The position numbers and the translations under genes were made by a program. The notes beneath the pieces are model-generated. The model saw only the letters and a list, made by a program, of their open reading frames with translations. It was not told where the DNA came from and ran no database searches. Of a DNA stretch of 64,000 nucleotides, positions 26,539 to 34,711 are shown piece after piece. This DNA is from JAMXLO01 sp963818775 (GTDB lineage: Bacteria > Pseudomonadota > Alphaproteobacteria > Acetobacterales > Acetobacteraceae): NCBI GenBank assembly GCA_963818775.1, contig CAWFUF010000024.1:62001-126000 (forward strand). Reading direction: 5' to 3'. Numbering within the stretch: the first letter of the stretch is position 1; each line of letters starts with the position of its first letter.

Positions 26539-27228
26539 TTACGAGATGTGCAGCGGGATCATGGTCCCAGTAGAGCCACCGGGCACCTCGGAAGCGTATC
26601 CCTCTGACAGTATGACTCCCTGACTGTTCTGATGTAGCTCCAGATTGCTGCCACCGACTGCCACCGACAATGCGCACCGCATCCGCCAGTCTGTTACCGC
26701 GATACATCGACAGCAGATCGTTATGTAAGTCGGCACTCGTGACATGCAAACCCATGAACGCAACGAAGTCCAGGATGGTCAATCTGCATGGAGGTTACGG
26801 GCATCGTTGACTCGAAATTGAAAGCCAAACCCGAGCCGACGCGGCCGTTGACTTCGATCGAGCTACCCATACCACCTCCCCCGTTTAAAGCGAGAGTGGC
26901 CGACCCAGTCAGATTAGAATTAAACACTGCATTGGCATCTGAGCTGAATCGGTTGGAACCGACAAAGCGGATGGTGCCGCCAAACGTATTCAGAAACCCT
27001 TCAGTAACATTGCCGGTCGCGGTAAGGGCACCCTTGAGGTATATATCAGCGGTGCCGCCCCTCACCGATAGATCGAGAGTGTTGCCTGCCAGATTGCCAT
27101 CCCTCACATACATTGTGCCTGACGACATGGTCAGGATATCGCCCGGCTGCGGTGCGCCGGTAGGGGACCAATCGTTCGGATTGGACGCCTTGTCGTTTCC
27201 GCCAGCCAATCCACGTTCTATTTGTCAT
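26539..27228 (-). pseudogene. Degraded outer-membrane/adhesin-type beta-repeat gene, three frame changes
   Basis: The original protein can be stitched together from three frames: MTNRTWIG at 27228, then GGNDKASNPNDWSPTG and GDILTMSSGTMYV in the second, LTILDFVAFMGLHVTSADL in the third, and LELHQNSQGVILSEGYASE to TGTMIPLHIS in the last. The first change is a one-base insertion near 27209, the second lies near 26782, and the third is a 10-base tandem duplication at 26649-26668 whose removal restores frame exactly. The Gly/Thr/Asn-rich beta repeats are like those of autotransporter or surface proteins of Acetobacteraceae. It is no longer a working gene. Confidence 0.7.
26649..26668. repeat. 10-bp tandem duplication causing a frameshift
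   Basis: Plus strand TGCCACCGAC occurs twice in direct succession. Deleting one copy joins the frames of the broken adhesin gene (ending VRIVGG, then SNLELHQN). This is the mark of replication slippage, not of a base-calling error. Confidence 0.8.
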
Positions 27229-27233
27229 TTCTA

Positions 27234-27569
27234 TTAATCCTCCCCCGCACTGGTTTTAGCTTTTGCCCTTGTGCTTAGGACTCCAGACTGGTGCGCTTGA
27301 AATAGACAGCGCGCAAGGTCGGTCCTACTACAGTGATCGGCGCCAGGGGCGAGGGCAGTTGCTGTCGCTGTGAGTCGGTCAGCGGCCCACTGACAGTGGT
27401 CCATCAGAACCACGGCAGACTTGCCGCCATCTGACGAGCTGTAGCCTCCTTTCGGTGCCTCCGCTGCAAGGCAATCGGTAAACGCCTTGTCGGCCGCGTG
27501 GCTCTGAGCCCTTGCTGCTGGCACCAAGAGGCACAGAATGCCGATTGCCACGACGATGTTGTCGCGCAT
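27234..27569 (-). CDS. Secreted hypothetical protein, 111 residues
   Basis: The ATG at 27569 has GGAG eight bases upstream and opens a signal peptide (NIVVAIGILCLLVPAARAQ). The mature part carries four cysteines (FTDCLAAE, DHCQWAADRL, DHCSRTD, RCLFQAH), likely two disulfides, and no known domain. It follows the coupling-protein remnant and precedes the broken adhesin gene on the same strand. It could be a periplasmic accessory of a lost conjugation or secretion system, but nothing shows this directly. Confidence 0.55.
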   Translation of the reverse strand: MRDNIVVAIGILCLLVPAARAQSHAADKAFTDCLAAEAPKGGYSSSDGGKSAVVLMDHCQWAADRLTATATALAPGADHCSRTDLARCLFQAHQSGVLSTRAKAKTSAGED

Positions 27570-27579
27570 CCTGAGCACT

Positions 27580-27913
27580 CCCCGATCGCCGGCACGGTCG
27601 GCGCCGGCACAGCCTGTCGCCTGGGCCGTGCGACCGCAGTCGCGCCGTCGTCCATCGGGATCTCGACCACGAGCTGCGGAATGATGGGCGGTGCGAGCCG
27701 ACGACGCACGAACTCCGGCTCCTCAAACCATCTGATCTTTCGCGCCCTGATCGGCCGCATCCCGGGCATTGGTATCAGCTGCTCGTCCGGCAGCATTTGC
27801 AGGATCTCCTGCCGCAGCATGAGCGGTCAACGATGCGGGTGCTCCGCCTCGCTTTGCTTTTCAGGCTTGAACCACGGGAACCGCCGGGGTCGGTTCTGAG
27901 TGACTGCGTTCAT
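27580..27913 (-). pseudogene. C-terminal remnant of a VirD4/TraG-type coupling protein
   Basis: The frame reads MRPIRARKIRWFEEPEF and LPDEQLIPMPG, the typical end of type IV secretion coupling proteins (the 'GxxPIRAxKIRYxED' phrase). The same frame is interrupted by a TGA at 27827-27829 between EAEHPHR and PLMLRQEILQ, and the ATPase domain is absent. It is therefore a decayed stub of a conjugation gene, evidence that an integrated plasmid or conjugative element once occupied the region. Confidence 0.55.
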
Positions 27914-28315
27914 TTCGATGCCGCCGTGTAGAGGGATGATGCCAGGGATAGCCTCGGGCGATGAACTGGTGTTTCGCCGATCGCGCGTGGGCACCACGTG
28001 CCCGATCTGATGTTCGCCCATCGGAGAAGGTGCGCGCCGTCAGGACTCGGCTACGCGCTCAGCGCGGCCTACAGCCTGCATAAATGGCGTCCGCACGAAC
28101 GGCGCCGAAGCATCGGCTCTAGCGACGCCACGCGGTCTGTGCGCTAGCCGCCGGCCGTGCCAGCCTGGACATTGGCTATAGACTGAGCGACTGCCCCCGA
28201 TCCTGGACGCGCTGTACGCTCCTCTGAAGTTCGTGCGTCGCCGGCTCCCGGCGCCGGTCGTTCCGCAGCTTGCCGTAGTTCCGCAAGGATGAGTTCCAAT
28301 ATGACGTAAACAGCG

Positions 28316-28426
28316 ATGCCACGGGAAGCGCTGGACAGCCTGCTCGAACAAGTTCAAGTCGCGGTCGGTGCCAAGCACAAGCTGATCGTCGAACAGCAGG
28401 TCACCAACGAGGTTGTCGGCACTTTC
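28316..28426 (+). pseudogene. IS1182-family transposase fragment
   Basis: A short frame reads LEQVQVAVGAKHKLIVEQQVTNEV, matching the 'YNVQVAVDAKHHLIV...VTN' segment of IS1182-type transposases that includes a catalytic aspartate region; here the Asp of VAVDAKH is Gly. No other part of the element is visible. Confidence 0.55.
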
Positions 28427-28496
28427 ACCCCGGAGGTGGTCGCGCAGCGGGGGCCTGAGTGCCATTTCGAAAGCAGTAAACCAATGGGAGGGCTTC

Positions 28497-28982
28497 ATGG
28501 GTAACTTCTACACCGATGTCATATCGAAGGACGCCCGGTTCCAGAGCACGAACCGCGTAGCCGACCTGGCGCTACTTGAGCCCAAAACCTGCGCGCTGGT
28601 GCAATCGATCTTGGCGGCCTCGGCGACAGCCGGCACCAAGTTGCTGGTTTTTGAGACCTTCCGCAGCCAGGCAAGGCAGATCCTACTATTCAACCAAGGC
28701 GCCTCCAAGCTGAGGGACGTCGGGGTGCACCACTACGGACTAGCGTGTGACATTGTGAGGGATGTTGACGGCGAGCCAAGCTGGAAGGGCAGCTTTGACT
28801 TCTTAGGCGTGCTGGCGCACAAGAACGGCCTGATATGGGGTGGCGATTGGGGAGACCCAACAGCGAAGCATACCTTTATTGATGCGGACCACGTCCAGAG
28901 GGTTACGCTGGCTCGTCAGGTAACGCTTTTCGCCGGCACATGGTATCCTGACGAGGATTATGATCCCTACCGCGATCACTAG
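28497..28982 (+). CDS. M15-family peptidase (D-Ala-D-Ala carboxypeptidase/endolysin-like)
   Basis: 161 residues from the ATG at 28497 with GGGAGG seven bases before it. The motifs FETFRSQARQ, HHYGLACDIV (zinc ligands H and D at about 79 and 85), WGGDWGD and ADHVQRV (zinc H132) are those of the VanY/L-alanyl-D-glutamate peptidase class that phages and GTAs use as endolysins. There is no signal peptide, as for phage endolysins. The following gene overlaps it by 23 bases and encodes a lipoprotein-like product, an arrangement that recalls endolysin-spanin pairs. Confidence 0.8.
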   Translation: MGNFYTDVISKDARFQSTNRVADLALLEPKTCALVQSILAASATAGTKLLVFETFRSQARQILLFNQGASKLRDVGVHHYGLACDIVRDVDGEPSWKGSFDFLGVLAHKNGLIWGGDWGDPTAKHTFIDADHVQRVTLARQVTLFAGTWYPDEDYDPYRDH

Positions 28983-29328
28983 TCTGGGCCGCCTCTTTCT
29001 GCTGCCAGTTGCCTCCGCCTTCCTTGTGGCCGCTTGCCCACTTCCGCAGGCGACTTACGTCCTGCGGACGTCTGGGAACGACTGGATGCGAATCGGGCCG
29101 GCCGCCGACGGCGAGATCATACTGAGCTTCGTCCTCGGCAAGCGGCAAACATCGGTGCCGCTTCCACAAGTCGTTGACCGCATACTGATCGAACAACTCG
29201 ACGCCAAGCGACGTCCGGTGGCGGCCGATCTCAACATGGCGCCGGCCTTCATCCGGATCCATGGCCTCGCGCAGGTCTCGGATGTGCCAGACGGTGAGTG
29301 GCGGCTGGCATGGTGTGCCCAAAAGTAA
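28960..29328 (+). CDS. Putative lipoprotein, 122 residues
   Basis: Overlaps the end of the M15 peptidase gene. The N-terminus LFLLPVASAFLVAACPLP has a lipobox-like LVAAC with the modifiable cysteine at about residue 26. The mature part (YVLRTSGNDWMRIGPAADGE, GLAQVSDVPDGEWRLAWC) has no recognised domain. Coupling to the peptidase suggests a lysis or envelope role, but this is not shown by homology. Confidence 0.55.
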   Translation: MIPTAITSLGRLFLLPVASAFLVAACPLPQATYVLRTSGNDWMRIGPAADGEIILSFVLGKRQTSVPLPQVVDRILIEQLDAKRRPVAADLNMAPAFIRIHGLAQVSDVPDGEWRLAWCAQK

Positions 29329-29820
29329 CGAGCCTAGCCTTAGCCAAAAGCCAGCCCAACGCCAATATCTGGATGGCGCTTGATGCGCGAGCGTCTGGCG
29401 CGTGCGTCAGCGTGAACAACCGGTTAGCAGCGTCCAATGCATATCGTCCACAACGCCCGCATCGGGCCGTCACCGGGCAGTTGCCGACGGGCTGGCACGC
29501 CCTGGTGGCACCAGTTCGCGCCCGCTCGGATCAAAGCCGAACCGGCGGATTTTTGGGTCTCGGTTGAGACCCATAAGGAGGAAGGTCTGGTTGCAGAAGC
29601 AACCTCTAGCTTCGAACCAGACAGGCTCGATGCCATCGCCCCACTGCTCAAGACGCTCTCCGTCGTCGGCCTCAACCTCTCCGGCAAGTATGTCGCCGAC
29701 CTGGAACCGTCGTGTCGCGGAGTTGGTGGAAATTGACGTAGCGGTGGTCTCCAGCGGGCTGACGTTATCGCGTCACGCAGCAAGGTCAATGCATTGAATG
29801 GTCGGCTTCTCGGCGAGTGT
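29329..29820. other. Gap without a convincing gene
   Basis: The best frame (plus, 29437-29736) contains ADFWVSVETHKEEGLVAEATS and LDAIAPLLKTLSVVGLNLSGKYV, plausible protein-like text without a known match or ribosome site. It may be a fragment of a gene disrupted by the nearby insertion elements. Confidence 0.3.
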
Positions 29821-30087
29821 CTACCACCCGTCTACCTTGCGCATGGTGATCTGACCGGATGCCAGCAGTGCCCAGAACAGCGTCGCCGCCGTCTCCGCCG
29901 ACGGCAGCACGGTTTGCGTCTTGATGCGGCGTTTGAACTCCTCGTGCAGTCGCTCGATGGCATTGGTGGTGCGTGCCGACCGCCATTGACTGTCGGGCAA
30001 CCGGGAGAAGGAGAACAGCCGATCACCGGCTTCCTCCAGGCTGTCGGCGACGGCACGACATTTCAGTCGCCACTTGAGAATGAATGA
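29821..30087 (-). pseudogene. IS256-family transposase C-terminal fragment
   Basis: The minus-strand frame that ends at the TAG at 29821 reads WRLKCRAVADSLEEAGDRLF, TTNAIERLHEEFKRRIKTQT and LLASGQITMRKVDGW, the conserved C-terminus of IS256 transposases. The N-terminal three quarters are missing, and the fragment stops just before the left end of the IS66-like element at 30104. Confidence 0.75.
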
Positions 30088-30103
30088 CTTACGGCGTGTT
30101 TCG

Positions 30104-30133
30104 GTAACAGGGGCAAAAGCCCGGGCGAGGGTT
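30104..30133 (+). repeat. Left terminal inverted repeat, 30 bp
   Basis: Begins GTAACAGGGGCAAAAGC and is the perfect reverse complement of 31724-31753. Confidence 0.9.
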
Positions 30134-30179
30134 GAGAATTTGCTTGTGCCGACACGGGGCAGTTTGATTCAAGCTGGTT

Positions 30180-31725
30180 GTGACCGCCCCAGCCGAGATT
30201 TCTGGCCTGTCGAACGCGGAGCTTCAGCAGCTTGTGCTGAAGCTGCTGGGCGAGAACACGGAACAGAAGCGAGCTATCGTGGAGTTGCGCGAGGAGATTG
30301 CGCGACTGAAGGGCTTGAAAGGTCGCCCCGATATCAAGCCGAGTGGCATGGAGCAGGGAACGACGCCTGAGCGGAGGGACATGCGTGCCGGCCGGCGCGG
30401 CCGCGGCAAGGTGACGCCATGGGTCAGCGTCGAGGAGACGCTGCTTTCGTTGGAGGTCCCGCCGGGTTCCCGCTTCAAGGGATACGAGGATTTCGTGGTG
30501 CAGGATGTTGTGCTGCGGGTTCGGACCATCCGCTATCGCCGCGAGCGCTGGGTTACGCCGGATGGACGGACGGTGATTGCGCCGTTGCCACCTGGTGTGA
30601 CGGGCCATTTCGGGCCGGAGCTGCGCCGTTTCGTGCTGGCGCAATACCACCAGGGGCAGGTCACGGTGCCCCGGTTGGTGGAGCAACTGCGAACGATCGG
30701 CGTTGCCATTTCGAAGCGGCAGGTGATGCGGCTGCTGATCGCTGGGCAGGACGAATTCCTCGCGGAGGCGCAGGATGTGTTGCGTGCCGGGTTGCGGACC
30801 GCCAGCTGGATCACCGTGGACGATACCGGCGCACGGCATAAGGCCGGCAATGGCTTCTGCAGGCAGATCGGCAACGACAACTTTGCCTGGTTCGGCACGA
30901 CCAACAGCAAGAGCCGATTGAATTTCCTCGCGTTGCTGCGTGCCGGACACACTGATTACGTGATCAACGATGCCGCGCTGAGCTATATGCGCGAGCGAGC
31001 GCTCTCCGAGCCCGTCATCGCCCGCCTCGCAGCACACACGGACAAGCAGTTTGCCGATCCCGCGGCTTGGCAAGCGCATCTTGAGCAGCTTGGGATTACG
31101 CAGCTGGCGGTGACACCCAACCCGATGCGGATCGCGACCGAAGGCGCGCTGTGGGGCAGCATTCAGGGGCACGGTTTTCTGCCAGAGGGAGTGATTGTCA
31201 GCGACGACGCCGGCCAATTCTCTGTCGGCAAACATGCGCTGTGCTGGATCCATGCGGAGAGACTGGTACACAAGCTTGACACGTTCACCGACCACCAGCG
31301 TGCCGCCCAGCAGCTTGTGCGCTCGCTGATCTGGCAGCTCTACGCGGCGGCGTGGCCAGCTCAGCGCACGGTTCGACTATATCTTCTGCCGCCACACCGG
31401 CTTCGTCACTCTTGATCGCCTGCTGCAGCGGTTGCACGCCAATCACACCGAGTTGTTGGCCGTGCTCGACCATCCGCACATTCCGTTGCACACGAACGGC
31501 TCGGAGAACGACATCCGCTGTCAGGTGACCAGACGCAAAGTCAGCGGTGGCACCCGCAGCGACATCGGTCGCGACTGCCGCGATGCCTTCCTTGGTCTGG
31601 CCAAGACCTGCGCCAAGTTGGGCGTGGCTTTCTGGGATTATCTCGGCAGCAGGCTCGCCAGCCCAGGTCAACCAATCGTCCCGAGCCTGGCAGACATCAT
31701 CCATTGCCGCGGACAGCCAGCGTAA
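30180..31725 (+). pseudogene. IS66-like transposase, disrupted
   Basis: The GTG at 30180 starts a frame with an N-terminal coiled coil (LGENTEQKRAIVELREEIARL), a zinc-finger-less IS66-type middle (RRFVLAQYHQGQVTVPRLVEQL) and DDE residues: D in WITVDDTGARH, D in VIVSDDAGQF. Near 31340-31385 the frame changes, losing the usual 'LYADLKAY...ELRARF' linker, and the rest (RFDYIFCRHTGF to NGSENDIRCQVTRRKVSGGTRSD with the catalytic Glu, then SLADIIHCRGQPA) lies in another frame ending at 31725. A short deletion explains it. The enzyme is probably inactive unless supplied in trans. Confidence 0.8.
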
Positions 31726-31753
31726 CCCTCGCCCGGGCTTTTGCCCCTGTTAC
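31724..31753 (-). repeat. Right terminal inverted repeat, 30 bp
   Basis: Perfect inverted copy of 30104-30133; it contains the transposase stop codon. Confidence 0.9.
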
Positions 31754-31993
31754 TGCTTGTATTCTTAATCGATGGTTAACGTTCGCATAAGCGAGCAAAC
31801 CTGCCACGATTCCAGTGGCAAGTGCTGTCAACCGATCCGCACGGTGCTTGCTGAACCGCCCAATGCACCAGCAGCAGGAGGCTGGGCACGCTGTCGAAGC
31901 TGTGGGTGCCGCGACGAACGGCGGATTTTGTTGTTGCTAAAAGTCATCGTTTCCAACTAGCCTCTACGCCTGGATTATGGAGGCGCATCGAAA

Positions 31994-32383
31994 ATGGCGA
32001 GACGTGCAATTCAGTGCGGGTTCGTCTCGGCCACCGTCCTAGCTCTGACCGTTGCGGGCACCGCGTTCGCCGGCGGATATGACGGGGCCTATTCTGGCCA
32101 GATTACTTTGACAAGAGGCGACCAGTCGTTGTGCGGCAAATCGCCGATATCTACCACCAAGCAGGTAGTAAACGGTCAGTTTGCCCTGGTCTACGACACC
32201 GCCCACAACGTGGGAGTAAATCTTCAGGTGCAGCCTGACGGATCATTTAGCGGCACCCAGACGTATCAGGCTGGCAGAACAACGGCGATTGTCAAAGCTT
32301 CTGGCCGTATCGCGGCAAACGTACTCGAGGCTGAAGTCGAAGGCTATGCCTGCGCGCGCAGCTATCACCTGACGAAAGGCTGA
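31994..32383 (+). CDS. Secreted hypothetical protein, 129 residues
   Basis: A signal peptide (FVSATVLALTVAGTAFAGG) precedes a small beta-rich domain (YDGAYSGQITLTRGDQSLCG, PDGSFSGTQTY, EGYACARSYHLTKG) with two cysteines that could pair. The pattern 'G-x-Y-x-G-x-I' followed by a C-terminal Tyr/Arg/His stretch is common among small periplasmic proteins of Acetobacteraceae and Rhodospirillales, whose role is unknown. It lies alone just right of the insertion element, on the boundary of the decayed region. Confidence 0.65.
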   Translation: MARRAIQCGFVSATVLALTVAGTAFAGGYDGAYSGQITLTRGDQSLCGKSPISTTKQVVNGQFALVYDTAHNVGVNLQVQPDGSFSGTQTYQAGRTTAIVKASGRIAANVLEAEVEGYACARSYHLTKG

Positions 32384-32453
32384 CCACTACCGCAACTCGC
32401 CGCAACGACGCCGGCTGTCCGGGGTACGCTATAATGGCGTTTCCCCGTGCTGC

Positions 32454-33187
32454 TTATACCCGTTGGCCGCCGTCGATGTGGATTTCCGACCCGGAAATAT
32501 AGCTCCCCGAATCCGAGCACAGAAACAGCAGCAGGTCGGCGACGTCCCTCGGTTTGCCCAGCCGGCGCAAAGGGATGTCCCGCTCGACGATCGCTTCGGT
32601 TCCGGGCGACAGGATGCCAGTATCGATCTCGCCCGGCGATACCGCGTTCACCCGCACGCCGGCCCGCCCGAAATCCGCCGCCAGCTCGCGGGTCAGCGCC
32701 CACATCCCCGCCTTCGAGGCGGCATAGGCCGCCGAGGCGAACGGATGCACCCGCGAGCCCACGATGGACGTCATGTTTACCACCGTCCCCCGCGCCGCTT
32801 CCAATGGCGCGCGCAGGCCCTGAACCAGCGCCACGCAGGCAAACAGGTTCACATTGAAGATGTGCAGCCAGTCGGCATGCGCCATGTCCAGCGCGCCGAT
32901 CTTCCCGCCGTCGGCGGCTTCGGCGAAACCGCCGCGTTGTTGATCAGCGCGTCCAGACCCTCGCCGACGATGTCGTGCAGCCGTGGCATCTCGGCCTGCA
33001 CGCGGCCAATGTCGGCCAGGTCGAGCTGGATGTGGTTCTTCGTCCCATCCCACGGGCAGCGCGCATCGAACGGATGGCGCGAGATGGTCAGCACGCGCCA
33101 TCCCGCGTCGCTGAACGTCTTCACCGTGGCATGCCCGATCCCACGGCTTGCCCCGGTCAGCAGAAGAACGCGCTGTCGCTCAGCCAT
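32454..33187 (-). CDS. Short-chain dehydrogenase/reductase, one frameshift
   Basis: ATG at 33187 with GAAGGTG upstream. The first frame gives the NAD(P) site LLTGASRGIGHA and ALINNAAVSP; the second gives DGGKIGALDMAHADW, the catalytic serine in NMTSIVGS, YAASKAG (YxxxK) and the normal end SGSEIHIDGG. The switch lies near 32918 (AAG-CCGCC), where a missing G would restore an intact protein of about 244 residues. All catalytic residues are present, so this is either a sequencing indel or a very recent mutation. Substrate unknown. It is divergent from ahcY. Confidence 0.8.
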
Positions 33188-33241
33188 CGGTTCACCTTCT
33201 CGATTGTTCATCCGTCCCAGCAATCCCGCCTGAGATTGCCA

Positions 33242-33263
33242 AATATGCAGATATCTTTATATA
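33242..33263. promoter_or_regulatory. AT-rich imperfect palindrome upstream of ahcY (candidate SahR-type operator)
   Basis: Centred on GATATC, the two 11-base arms match at eight positions (GCAGAT|ATCTTTATATA). In proteobacteria the ArsR-family regulator SahR binds AT-rich palindromes with a GATATC-like core before SAM-cycle genes including ahcY. The location, 32 bases before the ahcY start, fits; binding is inferred. Confidence 0.5.
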
Positions 33264-33294
33264 GCGCCGCCGACCCAGGCAGGAGTGAACCGAC

Positions 33295-34590
33295 ATGGCG
33301 ACGAAGGACTTCAAAGTGAAGGACATCTCTCTGGCCGACTGGGGTCGCAAGGAAATCGCCATGGCCGAGGACGAGATGCCCGGCCTGATGGCCACTCGCG
33401 CGGAATACGGCGCGTCCAAGCCTCTGAAGGGCGCCCGGATCGCCGGCTGCCTGCACATGACGGTGCAGACCGCGGTGCTGATCGAGACCCTCCAGGCGCT
33501 CGGCGCCACCGTGCGCTGGTCGTCCTGCAACATTTTCTCCACCCAGGATCATGCCGCGGCAGCGGTGGCCGTGGCCGGCGTTCCGGTGTTCGCCTGGAAG
33601 GGCATGGGCGAGGAAGAGTTCTGGTGGTGTATCGAACAAACCGTGCGCGGGCCGGACGGCTGGACGCCCAATATGATCCTCGATGACGGCGGTGATCTGA
33701 CGCTGCTGATGCACCAGAAGTATCCCGAGATGCTCAAGGATGTGCGGGGGATCTCCGAGGAGACCACCACCGGCGTCCACCGCCTGCGCGACATGGCGCG
33801 CGACGGTAAGCTGCTGACGCCGGCGATCAACGTGAACGACAGCGTGACCAAGTCGAAATTCGATAACCTGTATGGCTGCCGTGAGTCGCTGGTGGACGGC
33901 ATCCGCCGCGGCACCGACGTGATGATGGCCGGCAAGGTCGCGGTGGTGAACGGCTTCGGCGACGTGGGCAAGGGTTCCGCCGCCTCGCTGCGCAATGCGG
34001 GCTGCCGTGTGATGGTGACCGAGATCGACCCGATTTGCGCCCTGCAGGCGGCGATGGAAGGCTATCAGGTCACCACGATGAACGATGCCGCGCCGATCGG
34101 CGACATCTTCGTCACCGCGACGGGCAACCTCGACGTCATCACGCTGGACCACATGCGGGCGATGAAACATCGTGCCGTCGTCTGCAATATCGGCCATTTC
34201 GACAGCGAGATCCAGATCGAGTCGCTGCGCAATTACAAGTGGGAGAACGTCAAGCCGCAGGTGGACGAGGTAGTGTTCCCCGAGGGCAAACGGCTAATCG
34301 TGCTGAGCGAGGGGCGGCTGGTCAATCTGGGCAATGCCACCGGCCACCCCAGCTTCGTGATGAGCGCCAGCTTCACCAACCAGGTGCTGGCGCAGCTCGA
34401 GCTGTTCAACGCTCCGGCGGGCAAGTACGAGCGGGAGGTGTATACGCTGCCCAAGGCACTGGACGAAAAGGTGGCAGCACTGCACCTGGCAAAGGTCGGC
34501 GCCAAGTTGACCAAGCTGACCCCGGAACAGGCCGAGTATATCGGCGTACCCGCGTCAGGACCGTTCAAGCACGATCTCTATCGTTACTAG
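33295..34590 (+). CDS. ahcY: Adenosylhomocysteinase
   Basis: 431 residues, the standard length. Diagnostic phrases include GARIAGCLHMTVQTAVLIETL, SCNIFSTQDHAAAA, the active-site lysine and aspartate region NVNDSVTKSKFDN, the NAD-binding GFGDVGKGSAASLR and the C-terminal FKHDLYRY that completes the neighbouring subunit's site. It splits S-adenosylhomocysteine into adenosine and homocysteine, relieving product inhibition of methyltransferases. The ATG follows GGAGTGA. Its divergent neighbour is the SDR, and the AT-rich palindrome between them may control it. Confidence 0.97.
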   Translation: MATKDFKVKDISLADWGRKEIAMAEDEMPGLMATRAEYGASKPLKGARIAGCLHMTVQTAVLIETLQALGATVRWSSCNIFSTQDHAAAAVAVAGVPVFAWKGMGEEEFWWCIEQTVRGPDGWTPNMILDDGGDLTLLMHQKYPEMLKDVRGISEETTTGVHRLRDMARDGKLLTPAINVNDSVTKSKFDNLYGCRESLVDGIRRGTDVMMAGKVAVVNGFGDVGKGSAASLRNAGCRVMVTEIDPICALQAAMEGYQVTTMNDAAPIGDIFVTATGNLDVITLDHMRAMKHRAVVCNIGHFDSEIQIESLRNYKWENVKPQVDEVVFPEGKRLIVLSEGRLVNLGNATGHPSFVMSASFTNQVLAQLELFNAPAGKYEREVYTLPKALDEKVAALHLAKVGAKLTKLTPEQAEYIGVPASGPFKHDLYRY

Positions 34591-34711
34591 GATCACCACG
34601 GGGGATAAGTGGCGTAGGCGAGGGTTGGGGCGCGACATTCCGGTTGTGCCCCGTTCCGATGCTGCCTAGCATCCCGCCGCTACAGGCGTTCTGGGACAAA
34701 GGCGAACGACG

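Larger units (their letters stand above)
30104..31753 (+). mobile_element. IS66-like insertion sequence with perfect 30-bp ends
   Basis: A 1650-base element bounded by identical 30-base inverted repeats and filled by one transposase frame. The transposase stop TAA falls inside the right repeat. No clear 8-bp target duplication flanks it (GTGTTTCG left, TGCTTGTA right), so it may have undergone rearrangement or inserted by a one-ended event. It lies against an IS256 remnant. Perfect ends suggest recent movement even though its transposase is broken. Confidence 0.85.

Noticed and set aside
33224..33294. SAH riboswitch before ahcY
   Set aside because: Only about 100 bases separate the divergent genes and no conserved SAH riboswitch core was recognised; the AT-rich palindrome is a better explanation.
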